64,000 bases of DNA, from assembly GCF_000719135.1 (NCBI RefSeq), contig NZ_JOEK01000009.1, positions 62,001-126,000 of the forward strand, read 5' to 3'. Below, piece by piece: positions 15,650 to 23,801 of this stretch. The position numbers were made by a program, and so were the translations under genes. Position 1 is the first letter of the stretch; each line of letters begins with the position of its first letter. Below the pieces are notes generated by a model. The model was given only the letters and a program-made list of their open reading frames with translations. It did not search any database and had not been told where the DNA came from. This DNA is from Streptomyces avicenniae. Its GTDB lineage: Bacteria > Actinomycetota > Actinomycetes > Streptomycetales > Streptomycetaceae.

Positions 15650-17086
15650 ATGAATCACGATAGCAGTGCGCAGGTGGTGGCCGCCGTTCTCGCGAAGGAG
15701 ATCGAGGACCAGCCGGCGGGGACGCGGATCGCCACGCACCGCGCACTGGTACGCCGTTTCGGGGTGAGTGCCACCACCGTCTCCGAGGCGCTGGCGCAGC
15801 TCGCCGCACGGGGCCTCATCGCCTCACGCCCGGGTGCCGGGACCTTCCGCACCGAGACGCGGCCGGTGACCCGTCCTGGCGACACGTCCTGGCAGGAGGC
15901 GGCCCTCGAACTGACCCACAACATCGACTCGGCGACCGGCACCACCCGCAGGTACAAGGCGCCCGCCCTGCTGGGCGCGCTCGCCTCCCCAGGGCCCGAC
16001 GTCGTTGACCTCAACGGGGGGTATCTGCACCCGGGGCTCCAGCCGCTCGCCCACCTCGGCACCGCGCTCTCCCGCGCCGCCCGGCGCCCCGAGGCGTGGA
16101 ACCGCCCGCCCGCCGGTGGGGTGCCGGAGCTGCGGGACTGGTTCGCGGCCGACATCGGCGGCGGTCTGGGGCGGCACGACATCCTCGTCTGCGGCGGCGG
16201 GCAGAGCGCCCTCGCGACGACCCTGCGCGCGCTCGGCCAGCCGGGCGATCCCGTGGTCATCGAGTCGCCCACCTACCCCGGCACCATGGCCGCCGCGCAC
16301 GCCGCAGGACTGCGGACCATCCCGGTCCCCCTGGACGCGGAGGGGATGCGCCCCGACTACCTCGACGACGCCCTCACCCGTACCCGGGCCCGTGTCGTCA
16401 TCGTCCAGCCGCTGTTCCAGAACCCCAGCGGGGCCAGTCTTCCGGCGCACCGGCAGCAGGCGATCCGCGACATCGCCAGGCGGCACGGGGCGTTCGTCGT
16501 CGAGGACGACTTCGCCCGTCACCTGGGGCACGCCGACGCCGGGCCGACACCACCCCCGCTGATCGCCGACGACCCGGACGGCACGGTCGTCCACATCCGT
16601 TCGCTCACGAAGGTGGCCTCGCCCAACCTGCGCGTCGGCGCGCTCGCCGCCCGCGGGCCGGTGATGGCACGGCTGCGCTCGGCCCACGTCGTGGACACCA
16701 TGTTCGTGCCCGCGCCGCTGCAGTACACCGTGCTTGAGCTGGTGACGGCACCGGCCTGGCGGCGTTCCCTGGCGGCCCTCGCCACGGCGCTGGAGCACCG
16801 GCGGAAGGTCGCCGTCGCCGCGGTGACGGCGACCTTCGGACCCGACGCCCTGACGGTCAGGCCGCGGGGCGGCTACCACCTGTGGGTGTCGCTCCCCGGC
16901 CACCTCGACGGCGCGGAGTTCGCGGCGGCGGCCCTGGTCGGCGGCGTCGCCGTCACCCCGGGAGACCACTACTACCCCGTGGACAGCAGCGCCCCGCACT
17001 TCCGGCTCAGCTACGTGGGGGCGCCGTCGGCGGCGGACGTTGACGACGCGGTCCGCCGCCTCGCGCCGCTCCTCGCCGAGGGGTGA
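15650..17086 (+). CDS. MocR-type PLP-binding transcriptional regulator of the D-cycloserine cluster
   Basis: 478 residues. The GntR winged helix spans about residues 8-70 (F-G-V-S-A-T-T-V-S-E-A-L; S-R-P-G-A-G-T-F). A fold-type I aminotransferase domain follows, with the PLP lysine at Lys321 (S-L-T-K-V-A-S-P-N-L-R-V-G), Q-N-P-S-G at 257-261 and V-V-E-D-D-F near 284. MocR proteins sense PLP or its adducts. D-cycloserine reacts with PLP, so this protein could sense the product. It is divergent from the exporter gene with direct repeats between them, and convergent with dcsG (18 bases between stops). A role as an active aminotransferase is possible but less likely with the DNA-binding domain present. 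Confidence 0.9.
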   Translation: MNHDSSAQVVAAVLAKEIEDQPAGTRIATHRALVRRFGVSATTVSEALAQLAARGLIASRPGAGTFRTETRPVTRPGDTSWQEAALELTHNIDSATGTTRRYKAPALLGALASPGPDVVDLNGGYLHPGLQPLAHLGTALSRAARRPEAWNRPPAGGVPELRDWFAADIGGGLGRHDILVCGGGQSALATTLRALGQPGDPVVIESPTYPGTMAAAHAAGLRTIPVPLDAEGMRPDYLDDALTRTRARVVIVQPLFQNPSGASLPAHRQQAIRDIARRHGAFVVEDDFARHLGHADAGPTPPPLIADDPDGTVVHIRSLTKVASPNLRVGALAARGPVMARLRSAHVVDTMFVPAPLQYTVLELVTAPAWRRSLAALATALEHRRKVAVAAVTATFGPDALTVRPRGGYHLWVSLPGHLDGAEFAAAALVGGVAVTPGDHYYPVDSSAPHFRLSYVGAPSAADVDDAVRRLAPLLAEG

Positions 17087-17104
17087 CGGCCCGCGGCGGA
17101 CGCC

Positions 17105-18010
17105 TCAGCGCGGGCGGGCGAGCCGGGCCGCCATCGCCTCGGCGAACCGCGTGGCACCGGCCTCGGCGAACGGCAGGCTGAGCGACGGCTCGCACAACTC
17201 GGCCTCCAGCACGAGCGGTTCGCCCCCACTCCCCCGCACCAGGTCGATGCGGCCGTACAGCAGCGGCTGGTCCAGGCGCAGATGCGCGGCGGCGGCGTCG
17301 AGAACGGCGGAGGCGACGGCGCGCTCGCCCTCGTCGGCGTCACGCGCCTGACGGAACTCCATCAGGGGGACGTTGACCGTGCCGTCCGCCGCCAGCATCG
17401 CGCTCTTGCGTATCGCGTGGCTGTACGTGCCGTCGAAGTAGATGAGATCGGTCTCGCCCTCCAGGTCGATCGCGTCGAGGTAGGGCTGCACCATGACCTC
17501 GCTTCCCTTCGCCAGCAGACCGGCGGCGTAGTCGGCCGCCTCGGCGTGCCGCGCGCGGGGGAAGCGCCGTACGCCCAGGGAGTAGGCGCCGACTGTCGGC
17601 TTCACCACCACCTCCGCGGCCTCGGGGTGCGCGGCCTGGAACTCCCGCAGCGTCCGCGACGGATCGGCGTCCCGGCCAAGGAAGGTGGTGGGCACCACCG
17701 GCACGCCGTGCGCGGCGAGATCGGCCAGGTAGTGCTTGTCCAGGCTCCAGCGCACCACCGGCAGGGGGTTCAGCAGCCGCGTCGCGGCGTCCACCCGCTC
17801 GCACCACGCCAGGAACTCAGGCAGCTGCTCCACGTACGTCCACGGGGAACGCAGGACGACGGCGCCGAAGCGTGACCAGTCGATGTCCGGGTCGTCCCAG
17901 GCGCACACCTCGGTCTTCAGGCCCGCTTCGCGGCACGCCTCCAGCAGGAGCGTCATGTCGTGGTCGATGGGGAGGCTGGTCTCGTCGGTTGCCAGGCAGA
18001 GGGGAGCCAT
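17105..18010 (-). CDS. dcsG: D-cycloserine synthetase, ATP-grasp (DcsG)
   Basis: 301 residues. An ATP-grasp ligase: a pre-ATP-grasp domain with L-R-S-P-W-T-Y, then V-V-K-P-T-V-G-A-Y-S-L-G-V (phosphate loop), G-R-I-D-L-V-R and the Mg-binding L-V-L-E-A-E-L-C-E-P-S-L. In the known pathway DcsG uses ATP to cyclise O-ureido-D-serine to D-cycloserine with release of CO2 and ammonia. Assignment rests on the family plus the neighbouring dcsE, dcsD, dcsC, dcsB and dcsA homologues. ATG 18010 has AAGGAC about ten bases upstream. It is the last gene of the leftward run. Confidence 0.9.
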   Translation of the reverse strand: MAPLCLATDETSLPIDHDMTLLLEACREAGLKTEVCAWDDPDIDWSRFGAVVLRSPWTYVEQLPEFLAWCERVDAATRLLNPLPVVRWSLDKHYLADLAAHGVPVVPTTFLGRDADPSRTLREFQAAHPEAAEVVVKPTVGAYSLGVRRFPRARHAEAADYAAGLLAKGSEVMVQPYLDAIDLEGETDLIYFDGTYSHAIRKSAMLAADGTVNVPLMEFRQARDADEGERAVASAVLDAAAAHLRLDQPLLYGRIDLVRGSGGEPLVLEAELCEPSLSLPFAEAGATRFAEAMAARLARPR

Positions 18011-18137
18011 GCGGGCCGTCCTTGGAGAGAGGTGGGACGAGGGCGGGCCACACCTCGCGGGCGTGGCCAGGCCGGGGCGCTGTCGGGAGAGCGCTACGGC
18101 GCGGTGGGGTCTTTCGCGAGAGCGGTGCGGGAACGGT

Positions 18138-18887
18138 TCACCACGGCAGGACGTCGCCCAGGTGCACGAACGTGCCGGTGGGGCCGTCTGCGCCGAGGAG
18201 GGCCATCTCCACGCCGGTGCGGGCCCCGGTGGGGATGTCGAGGTCTCCCTCCCCGTCGTTGAGGTCGGTCTTCGTGTAGCCCGGATGCACGGAGTTCACC
18301 TTGATCGGGGTGTCGCGCAGCTCCCATGCCAGGTGCACCGTCCACGAGTTGACGGCCGTCTTGGAGGCGCTGTACGCGGGGAGCGACTTGAAGGTGGCGC
18401 TGTAGGTGTAGGACTCCGGGTCGCTGTGCCGGGTCAGCGAGGCGAGCATGCTGGCGACGTTCACGATGCGGCCAGCGGGGGACGCGTGCAGCAGCGGCAG
18501 CAGGGCACAGGTCACCTCCACGACGCCGAAGAGGTTGCTCTCGAACGTCTCGCGCCACTGGTGCAGCGGCTGCTGGGACGGCAGCTTGCCGTACTCCTCG
18601 ACGCGGACGGCCGCGTTGTTGACGAGGATGTCCAGGCGCCCGAACCGGCGGGCGACCTCGTCGGCGGCGGCCCTGATGCTGTCGGAGCTGAGCACGTCGA
18701 GTGCGAGCCCCTCGATGGGGAGGCCGTCGCCGCGCAGTTCCTCCACCGCTTCTGCCACCGCCTTGCGGTCGCGGCCGGTCACGAGGGTGTGGACGCCCGC
18801 CGCGGCGAGCTGGCGGGCGATCTCCCGGCCGATACCGCGGTTGGCGCCGGTGACGAGTGCGGTCTTCTCTGGCTGTGCGGATGTCAC
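18138..18887 (-). CDS. short-chain dehydrogenase/reductase in the dcsF position
   Basis: 249 residues. Classical SDR: T-G-A-N-R-G-I-G cofactor loop, L-V-N-N-A-A, and the catalytic Tyr and Lys in Y-S-A-S-K. H-P-G-Y-T-K-T-D-L follows, as in carbonyl-reductase-like SDRs. No oxidoreduction by an SDR is required in the published D-cycloserine route, so its function here is open. It lies between the dcsE and dcsG homologues, where dcsF would be. The GTG start at 18887 has a GGAG site nine bases upstream. Confidence 0.85.
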   Translation of the reverse strand: MTSAQPEKTALVTGANRGIGREIARQLAAAGVHTLVTGRDRKAVAEAVEELRGDGLPIEGLALDVLSSDSIRAAADEVARRFGRLDILVNNAAVRVEEYGKLPSQQPLHQWRETFESNLFGVVEVTCALLPLLHASPAGRIVNVASMLASLTRHSDPESYTYSATFKSLPAYSASKTAVNSWTVHLAWELRDTPIKVNSVHPGYTKTDLNDGEGDLDIPTGARTGVEMALLGADGPTGTFVHLGDVLPW

Positions 18888-18944
18888 GGATCTCCCTGGA
18901 GGGATGCGGGGTTGACGAGGTCGGCGACCGGACGGGCGGGCCTG

Positions 18945-20066
18945 TCACCACCAGTCCACGGACAGGAACTTCGCCACCGGCGGGCCGAAGCTGCCGCTAT
19001 CGACGAGGAAGGCGTCGTGGCCCTGCGTGGACTCCAGCGGCAGGAACTCCACGTCGGTGCTGCCGCCGCTCAGCCCTTCGGCGATCCGCCGCTGCTGGTG
19101 GAGAGGGAAGAGGGTGTCGGTCTCCACGCCGATCACCAGCGCCTTCTCCAGCCGTATCGCGGCCAGCGCCGCCTCGGTCGTCGTGCCGCTGGACGTGGCG
19201 AGGTCGAAGCGGTCCATGCAACGGCTCAGGTACAGGTAGCTGTTGGGGTCGAAGTGGTGGACGAAACGCCGGGCCTGGAACTCCAGGTAGCCCTCGACGT
19301 CGAACCGGGGGCCGAACGGGTCCTGGTCGGTGCGGTGTTCCTCGGCGATGCGGTTGCGGCCGAAGCGGACGTCCCACTCCTGCGCCGAGCGGTAGGTGAT
19401 CATGCCCAGCTTGCGGGCGGTGGTCATGCCGTGGCGCGGGTACGCCGTGGCGTCGTAACGCCCCTCGTTCCAGAGCGGGTCACGGCGGATGGCCTCGCGT
19501 TGCAGCGAGCGGACGGCGATGGCGAACGGCAGCGCGTGCACCGCGCTGGAGATGCTGATGTGGCTGCGAGCCAGCTCCGGATGGCGGGACAGCAGCGCCA
19601 GCGCGGTCATCCCGCCCATCGAGGCGCCGATCACGCAGGCCAGCCGCTCGACGCCCAGGGCCCGCACCGTGTGGGCGGCGGCGTCGGCGATGTCCTCGAC
19701 GGCCAGTTCGGGGAAGGCCAGGCCGTAGGGAGCACCGGTGTCCGGATCGAGGGAGGCCGGGCCGGTGGAACCCTTGCAACTGCCCAGCGAGTTCACGCAG
19801 ATCACGTACCACCGGTCGGTATCGACCGGCTTGCCTGGCCCCACCATCGCCTCCCACCAGCCGGGAGCGGGATCGTCCGGATGGGACGCGGCGTGGGCGT
19901 CGGGGGAGAGACCGGTGAGGATCAGCACCGCGTTGTCCCGCCGGGCGCTCGGCCGCCCGAACGTCTCGTAGGCGATGCGGGCACCACGGAGGAGGCCGCC
20001 GTCCCGCATCGGGAAGCGGTCCGGCAGGTCGATGAACCGGGTCGCCGGGGGGATGAACTCTCTCAT
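18945..20066 (-). CDS. dcsE: L-serine O-acetyltransferase, MetX-like (DcsE)
   Basis: 373 residues, alpha/beta-hydrolase fold of the homoserine O-acetyltransferase family. Nucleophile Ser149 is in G-A-S-M-G-G, Asp317 in V-E-T-D-T-L-F-P and His350 in Q-G-H-D-A-F-L. In the D-cycloserine pathway the DcsE enzyme makes O-acetyl-L-serine from serine and acetyl-CoA. A methionine role is less likely because the gene sits directly before the O-ureidoserine synthase gene and no metY is near. Confidence 0.9.
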   Translation of the reverse strand: MREFIPPATRFIDLPDRFPMRDGGLLRGARIAYETFGRPSARRDNAVLILTGLSPDAHAASHPDDPAPGWWEAMVGPGKPVDTDRWYVICVNSLGSCKGSTGPASLDPDTGAPYGLAFPELAVEDIADAAAHTVRALGVERLACVIGASMGGMTALALLSRHPELARSHISISSAVHALPFAIAVRSLQREAIRRDPLWNEGRYDATAYPRHGMTTARKLGMITYRSAQEWDVRFGRNRIAEEHRTDQDPFGPRFDVEGYLEFQARRFVHHFDPNSYLYLSRCMDRFDLATSSGTTTEAALAAIRLEKALVIGVETDTLFPLHQQRRIAEGLSGGSTDVEFLPLESTQGHDAFLVDSGSFGPPVAKFLSVDWW

Positions 20067-20171
20067 GCACCTACTCCCACAGTGGGCGGGCGGACGCCCT
20101 CCGAGGGAGCGGGCGGGACGCGTGGCCGCCGCCCGACCTCCCTCGCGGGCCGGGATGAGGAGCTGGCGGGT

Positions 20172-21149
20172 TCACGCGGAGCCCGACCCGCCGTCCAGGG
20201 AGCTGAGCCACGCGTCGTCGGAGCCCTCGCTGACCCCGTCGAACAGGAAGGTGGACAGGTAGCGCTCGCCGGTGTCCGGGAGCATCGCGAGCAGCACCGA
20301 GCCCTCCGGGGCGGTCTCGGCCACGCGCAGAGCCGTCGCCAGCGTCGCACCGGCCGAGATGCCCACGAAGATCCCCTCCTCGGCGGCGAGGCGGCGGGAG
20401 GTGTCGCGGGCCACGTTCTCGTCGATCGTGGTGAGTTCGTCGATGACGCTGCGGTCGAGCAGGCTCGGCACGAAGTCGGGGGCCAGCCCCTGGATCTTGT
20501 GCACGTTCCACTCCTGACCGGCCAGCACCGCCGCGTTCTCCGGTTCGACGGCGACCACCCGCACCGCCGGGCGGGCGAGCTTCAGCATCTGGCCCACGCC
20601 GGTCAGGGTGCCGGTGGTGCCGAAGCCGGTGACGAAGTAGTCCAGCCGCTCCCCCGCGAAGTCGGCGAGGATCTCGGCGGCGGTGGTCTCGCGGTGGTAC
20701 GCGGGGTTGGCGGGGTTGTCGAACTGCCGGGCGCGGAACCACCCGTGCTTCTCGGCGAGTTCGTCCGCTATCCGGTTGCCGCCGCTGCTGCCCAGGTGGC
20801 CGGGGAACAGCAGCACCTTGCCGCCGTAGGCGCGGATCAGCTTGCGGCGCTCCACCGAGTACGTGTCCGACATGACGGCGACGAAGCGGTAGCCACGCGC
20901 CGCGGCGACCATGGCCAGGGCGATGCCGACGTTGCCCGACGTGCACTCGGCGATGGTGTCGCCCGGCTTGAGCAGCCCCTTCGCCTCGGCGTCGAGGACG
21001 ACCGCGAGCGCCAGCCTGTCCTTGACGGAGCCACCGGGGTTGAAGGACTCGACCTTGGCGTACACGGTGACGTGCGCGGGCGCCATCCGGTGCAGCCGGA
21101 CGATGGGCGTGCGGCCGATGGTGTCGAGGATGCTGTCATAGAGAGGCAT
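20172..21149 (-). CDS. dcsD: O-ureido-L-serine synthase, cysteine-synthase-like (DcsD)
   Basis: 325 residues. Fold-type II PLP enzyme: PLP lysine Lys43 in N-P-G-G-S-V-K-D-R, substrate loop T-S-G-N-V-G-I-A, phosphate-binding G-T-T-G-T-L-T-G-V, and S-A-G-A-T. DcsD joins O-acetyl-L-serine with hydroxyurea; the same family also makes cysteine with sulfide. ATG 21149 has AAGGAA upstream and overlaps the preceding gene by 14 bases. Confidence 0.92.
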   Translation of the reverse strand: MPLYDSILDTIGRTPIVRLHRMAPAHVTVYAKVESFNPGGSVKDRLALAVVLDAEAKGLLKPGDTIAECTSGNVGIALAMVAAARGYRFVAVMSDTYSVERRKLIRAYGGKVLLFPGHLGSSGGNRIADELAEKHGWFRARQFDNPANPAYHRETTAAEILADFAGERLDYFVTGFGTTGTLTGVGQMLKLARPAVRVVAVEPENAAVLAGQEWNVHKIQGLAPDFVPSLLDRSVIDELTTIDENVARDTSRRLAAEEGIFVGISAGATLATALRVAETAPEGSVLLAMLPDTGERYLSTFLFDGVSEGSDDAWLSSLDGGSGSA

Positions 21150-22011
21150 GGTGGAAGGTTCCTTCGTAGACGAGTGAGGTCGGTCCGGCCAGGAACATCG
21201 GGCCGTCGGGGTCCGGTTGGCTGATGCGCAGCGTGCCGCCGGGCGAGAGGACCGAGACGCTGCGAGCGACGCGGCCCCGGCGCATGAGGACGGCCGCCGC
21301 GGCGCAGGAGCCGCTGCCGCACGAGCGCGTCTCACCGGCGCCGTACTCGTGGACGCGCAGCAGGACGCGGTCGCGGCTCTCGACCTGGACGAAGCCGACG
21401 TTGACGGTCGGCGGGAGCACCCCGGAGCCCTGGAGGGCGGCCCCCACGCGACCGACCGGGGCGGCGGCGACGTCGTCCACCTCGATCACGGCGTGGGGGT
21501 TGCCCATGGAGACGGCGCAGAACGCGACCTCCGCGCCGTCCTCCAGGGCGACGCGGTAGACGTCCTGCTCAGCGGTGAAGCCGTGCAGGGGCACCTGGCC
21601 CGGTGAGAACCGTGGCGGTCCCATGTCCACCCGGTACCAGTCCTGTTCGTCGAGCCGCTCCACCAGGTGCGTACCGCTCGGGCTGTCGAGGGCGAAGCGC
21701 GGCGCCGCCGTCAGGCCCTCGCGGACGGCCCAGGCCGCCACGCAGCGTGCCCCGTTGCCGCACTGCTGGGAAGGCGCGCCGTCCGCGGTCCAGATCGCGT
21801 AGGAGGCGACGGCCTGCGGGGTGCGCGGGCCCGCGACGCCGAGGATCAGGTCGCAGCCGACGCCCGTGTGCCGGTCGGCCAGCGCCCGGCACAGCTCGGC
21901 TGAGGGGGCGGGGGTGTCCCGCAGGTCGAGGAGCACGAAGTCGTTCCCTGCGCCGTGGACCTTGCTGAAGCGGAGTTCGGTTGGCGTGGTGATGGGTGTC
22001 CTCCTCCTCAT
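21136..22011 (-). CDS. dcsC: O-ureidoserine racemase, diaminopimelate-epimerase-like (DcsC)
   Basis: 291 residues. PLP-independent two-cysteine racemase: Cys84 in Q-C-G-N-G-A-R-C and Cys231 in G-E-T-R-S-C-G-S-G, with K-V-H-G-A-G-N-D-F near the N-terminus. DcsC converts O-ureido-L-serine to the D-form. The real DapF is normally encoded elsewhere in the chromosome, and here the substrate-binding N-A-D-G region reads T-A-D-G, consistent with a changed substrate. The start is uncertain: ATG 22011 has no upstream Shine-Dalgarno, whereas AGGAGGAGG follows it directly and would place a start near the ATC codon at residue 7. Confidence 0.9.
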   Translation of the reverse strand: MRRRTPITTPTELRFSKVHGAGNDFVLLDLRDTPAPSAELCRALADRHTGVGCDLILGVAGPRTPQAVASYAIWTADGAPSQQCGNGARCVAAWAVREGLTAAPRFALDSPSGTHLVERLDEQDWYRVDMGPPRFSPGQVPLHGFTAEQDVYRVALEDGAEVAFCAVSMGNPHAVIEVDDVAAAPVGRVGAALQGSGVLPPTVNVGFVQVESRDRVLLRVHEYGAGETRSCGSGSCAAAAVLMRRGRVARSVSVLSPGGTLRISQPDPDGPMFLAGPTSLVYEGTFHHASL

Positions 22012-22102
22012 CGTCGCGTGACGCGGCCGGCTCTCGTTCCCAGGGGGCGGCGCGGTTCCCCAGGGGTGTGGAACCGGCCGCGCCGTCGTCGCGTCGGCCG
22101 TC

Positions 22103-22921
22103 TCACGCGCGGGTGGCGGCCGTGAGGGCGGGGGCGATCATGTCGAGGATGACGGCGACGGCCCGCTCGTTGACCGTGTCGTCCAAGGTGGCGTTGAACT
22201 CGGCGATCTCGAAGCCGATGAGCCGGGACGCGGGGATGGCCTCGAAGATGGCCCTGATCTGTTCCGGCGTCATGCCGTCCGGCACGGTGTAGTCGGCCGG
22301 GACGGGACCGGGGTCGAGGACGTCCCAGTCGATGTGCACCCACACCGGTGCCTCGCCGACGGCGGCCAGCACGTTCTCCGCGGTCGCCTCGGGCGGCGGG
22401 ATGACGCGGACTCCGGCCTGGGCGATGAGCGCGCGCTCGCCGCCGTCGATGTCGCGCGCGCCCACCAGCACGGCCTGGGTGGGCTTGAGCCCCGCGCCGT
22501 GGCCGCTCTCCCAGAGTCCGCAGGCGCCGGAGAGGACCATGCCGCCGAGGTACCCGGTGTCCGTGGTGGCGGGGGTGTTGAAGTCGCCGTGCGCGTCGAT
22601 GTAGAGGACGACGGCGTCCGGGTGGGCCCGGGCCACCGCGGGAAGGGAGGCCAGGCTGGCGGAGCAGGTGTTGTTGACCATCACGGTGAGGTCGTCGCCG
22701 CGCAGGCTCTCGGTGACGGCCTTGCGCAGGCCCTCAAGGGTGGCCTCGGCCTGGGGCAGGCTGACGGTCCAGTCGTCGTCGGCGGCCGGGGCGGGGGTGC
22801 CGACGAAACGGCCGGTGACGCCGTAGGTCTTCTCCAGGGCCCGGGCGGTGCGGGCGGCGCCCTCGATCATCCGGGCCTCCCGGTCGGCGACACGGCCCTG
22901 GGAGACGATGAGGTCGAACAT
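22103..22921 (-). CDS. dcsB: N-hydroxy-L-arginine amidinohydrolase, arginase-like (DcsB)
   Basis: 272 residues. The arginase metal cluster is recognisable: Asp109, His111 and Asp113 in Y-I-D-A-H-G-D-F-N-T-P and Asp198, Asp200 in H-I-D-W-D-V-L-D-P. The first ligand, His in ordinary arginases (G-G-D-H-S), is Cys86 in N-N-T-C-S-A-S. That substitution is a recognised feature of DcsB, which hydrolyses N-hydroxyarginine to hydroxyurea and ornithine. AAAAGGAA lies eight bases before the ATG. Confidence 0.93.
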   Translation of the reverse strand: MFDLIVSQGRVADREARMIEGAARTARALEKTYGVTGRFVGTPAPAADDDWTVSLPQAEATLEGLRKAVTESLRGDDLTVMVNNTCSASLASLPAVARAHPDAVVLYIDAHGDFNTPATTDTGYLGGMVLSGACGLWESGHGAGLKPTQAVLVGARDIDGGERALIAQAGVRVIPPPEATAENVLAAVGEAPVWVHIDWDVLDPGPVPADYTVPDGMTPEQIRAIFEAIPASRLIGFEIAEFNATLDDTVNERAVAVILDMIAPALTAATRA

Positions 22922-23018
22922 GGGCGGGTTCCTTTTCGTTGTGAGGCCCCGCGGCGCCGGTGCGGACCGGTGTCACGGGAAGACGGGGGCGATGCCAAAC
23001 GGAACAGGGAGTTCGCCG

Positions 23019-23801
23019 TCACTCCTCCCGGAAGCGGAAGGGACATCTGTCGGACCGCTCCACGTTCTCGTCGGCGAGTCCGTACTGGCGCCATTCCAGG
23101 GCACCGGCTCCGTAGGAGCCCAGTTGCGGGGAATGGGGGACGCCGTCGTACCGGGCGATGCGGTCCCGGATGTTCGCGCGCACCTTGCGACCGCTCGGGG
23201 TGTCACCGGCGAAGACGTCGAAGCGTTCGCGGGGATTGACGACGAGGACGAAGTGGTCGCCGAGGTCGCGACTGCGGCGTGTGCGGTGGCCGGGGTTGCT
23301 CATGTTGCAGAACAGCGGCATCCCGGCGAAGCACATGGACCAGGCGTCGGACTCGGGGTCGCGGCTCACCCCGTGCGGCCAGTCGCCGGGGTCGAGGGCG
23401 TGGAGCTGCTGGAGCACCTGCCAGCCGAAGGCGTGGTACTCGGCGACCGTGCTGGCGTCGGTGGCACCCGGCGCGAACACCACGAGCAGCGGGTACGCGG
23501 TGTCCAGGCGCTGGTCCCAGTCCTGGGAGAGCTCCACGTACTCGCGAAGTCCTTCGGCGAGGCGCTGCATGCTCTGCTGTTCCGTGTCGGCCACGAATAT
23601 GAAACGCAGAAGCTTTTTGCGGTACGCATTCCTGGAGAAAACACAGGGGAATGTCGGGTCGGCGAGCCGGGACTCGATGTCTTTCAACGCTTTCTGATGC
23701 CAGCCCTCCCGGCTCTCCACCGTCTGCGCTTGAGAGAAAATTACCATTTTCCCGTCCGGTATCTTCGAAGAACAGCCGTTCGTCTCTTGCGTAGGAGCCA
23801 T
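23019..23801 (-). CDS. dcsA: heme-dependent arginine N-hydroxylase, YqcI/YcgG-like (DcsA)
   Basis: 260 residues, similar in pattern to the YqcI/YcgG family, with F-V-L-V-V-N-P-R-E-R-F-D-V and M-S-N-P-G-H-R-T-R-R-S-R-D in the second half. DcsA of S. lavendulae is a heme protein needed to form N-hydroxy-L-arginine. It is first in the leftward dcs run. The start at ATG 23801 has a weak AGGG site; the frame is open further upstream but without coding character. The first 40 codons use many A/T-ending codons, unlike the rest of the cluster. Confidence 0.82.
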   Translation of the reverse strand: MAPTQETNGCSSKIPDGKMVIFSQAQTVESREGWHQKALKDIESRLADPTFPCVFSRNAYRKKLLRFIFVADTEQQSMQRLAEGLREYVELSQDWDQRLDTAYPLLVVFAPGATDASTVAEYHAFGWQVLQQLHALDPGDWPHGVSRDPESDAWSMCFAGMPLFCNMSNPGHRTRRSRDLGDHFVLVVNPRERFDVFAGDTPSGRKVRANIRDRIARYDGVPHSPQLGSYGAGALEWRQYGLADENVERSDRCPFRFREE

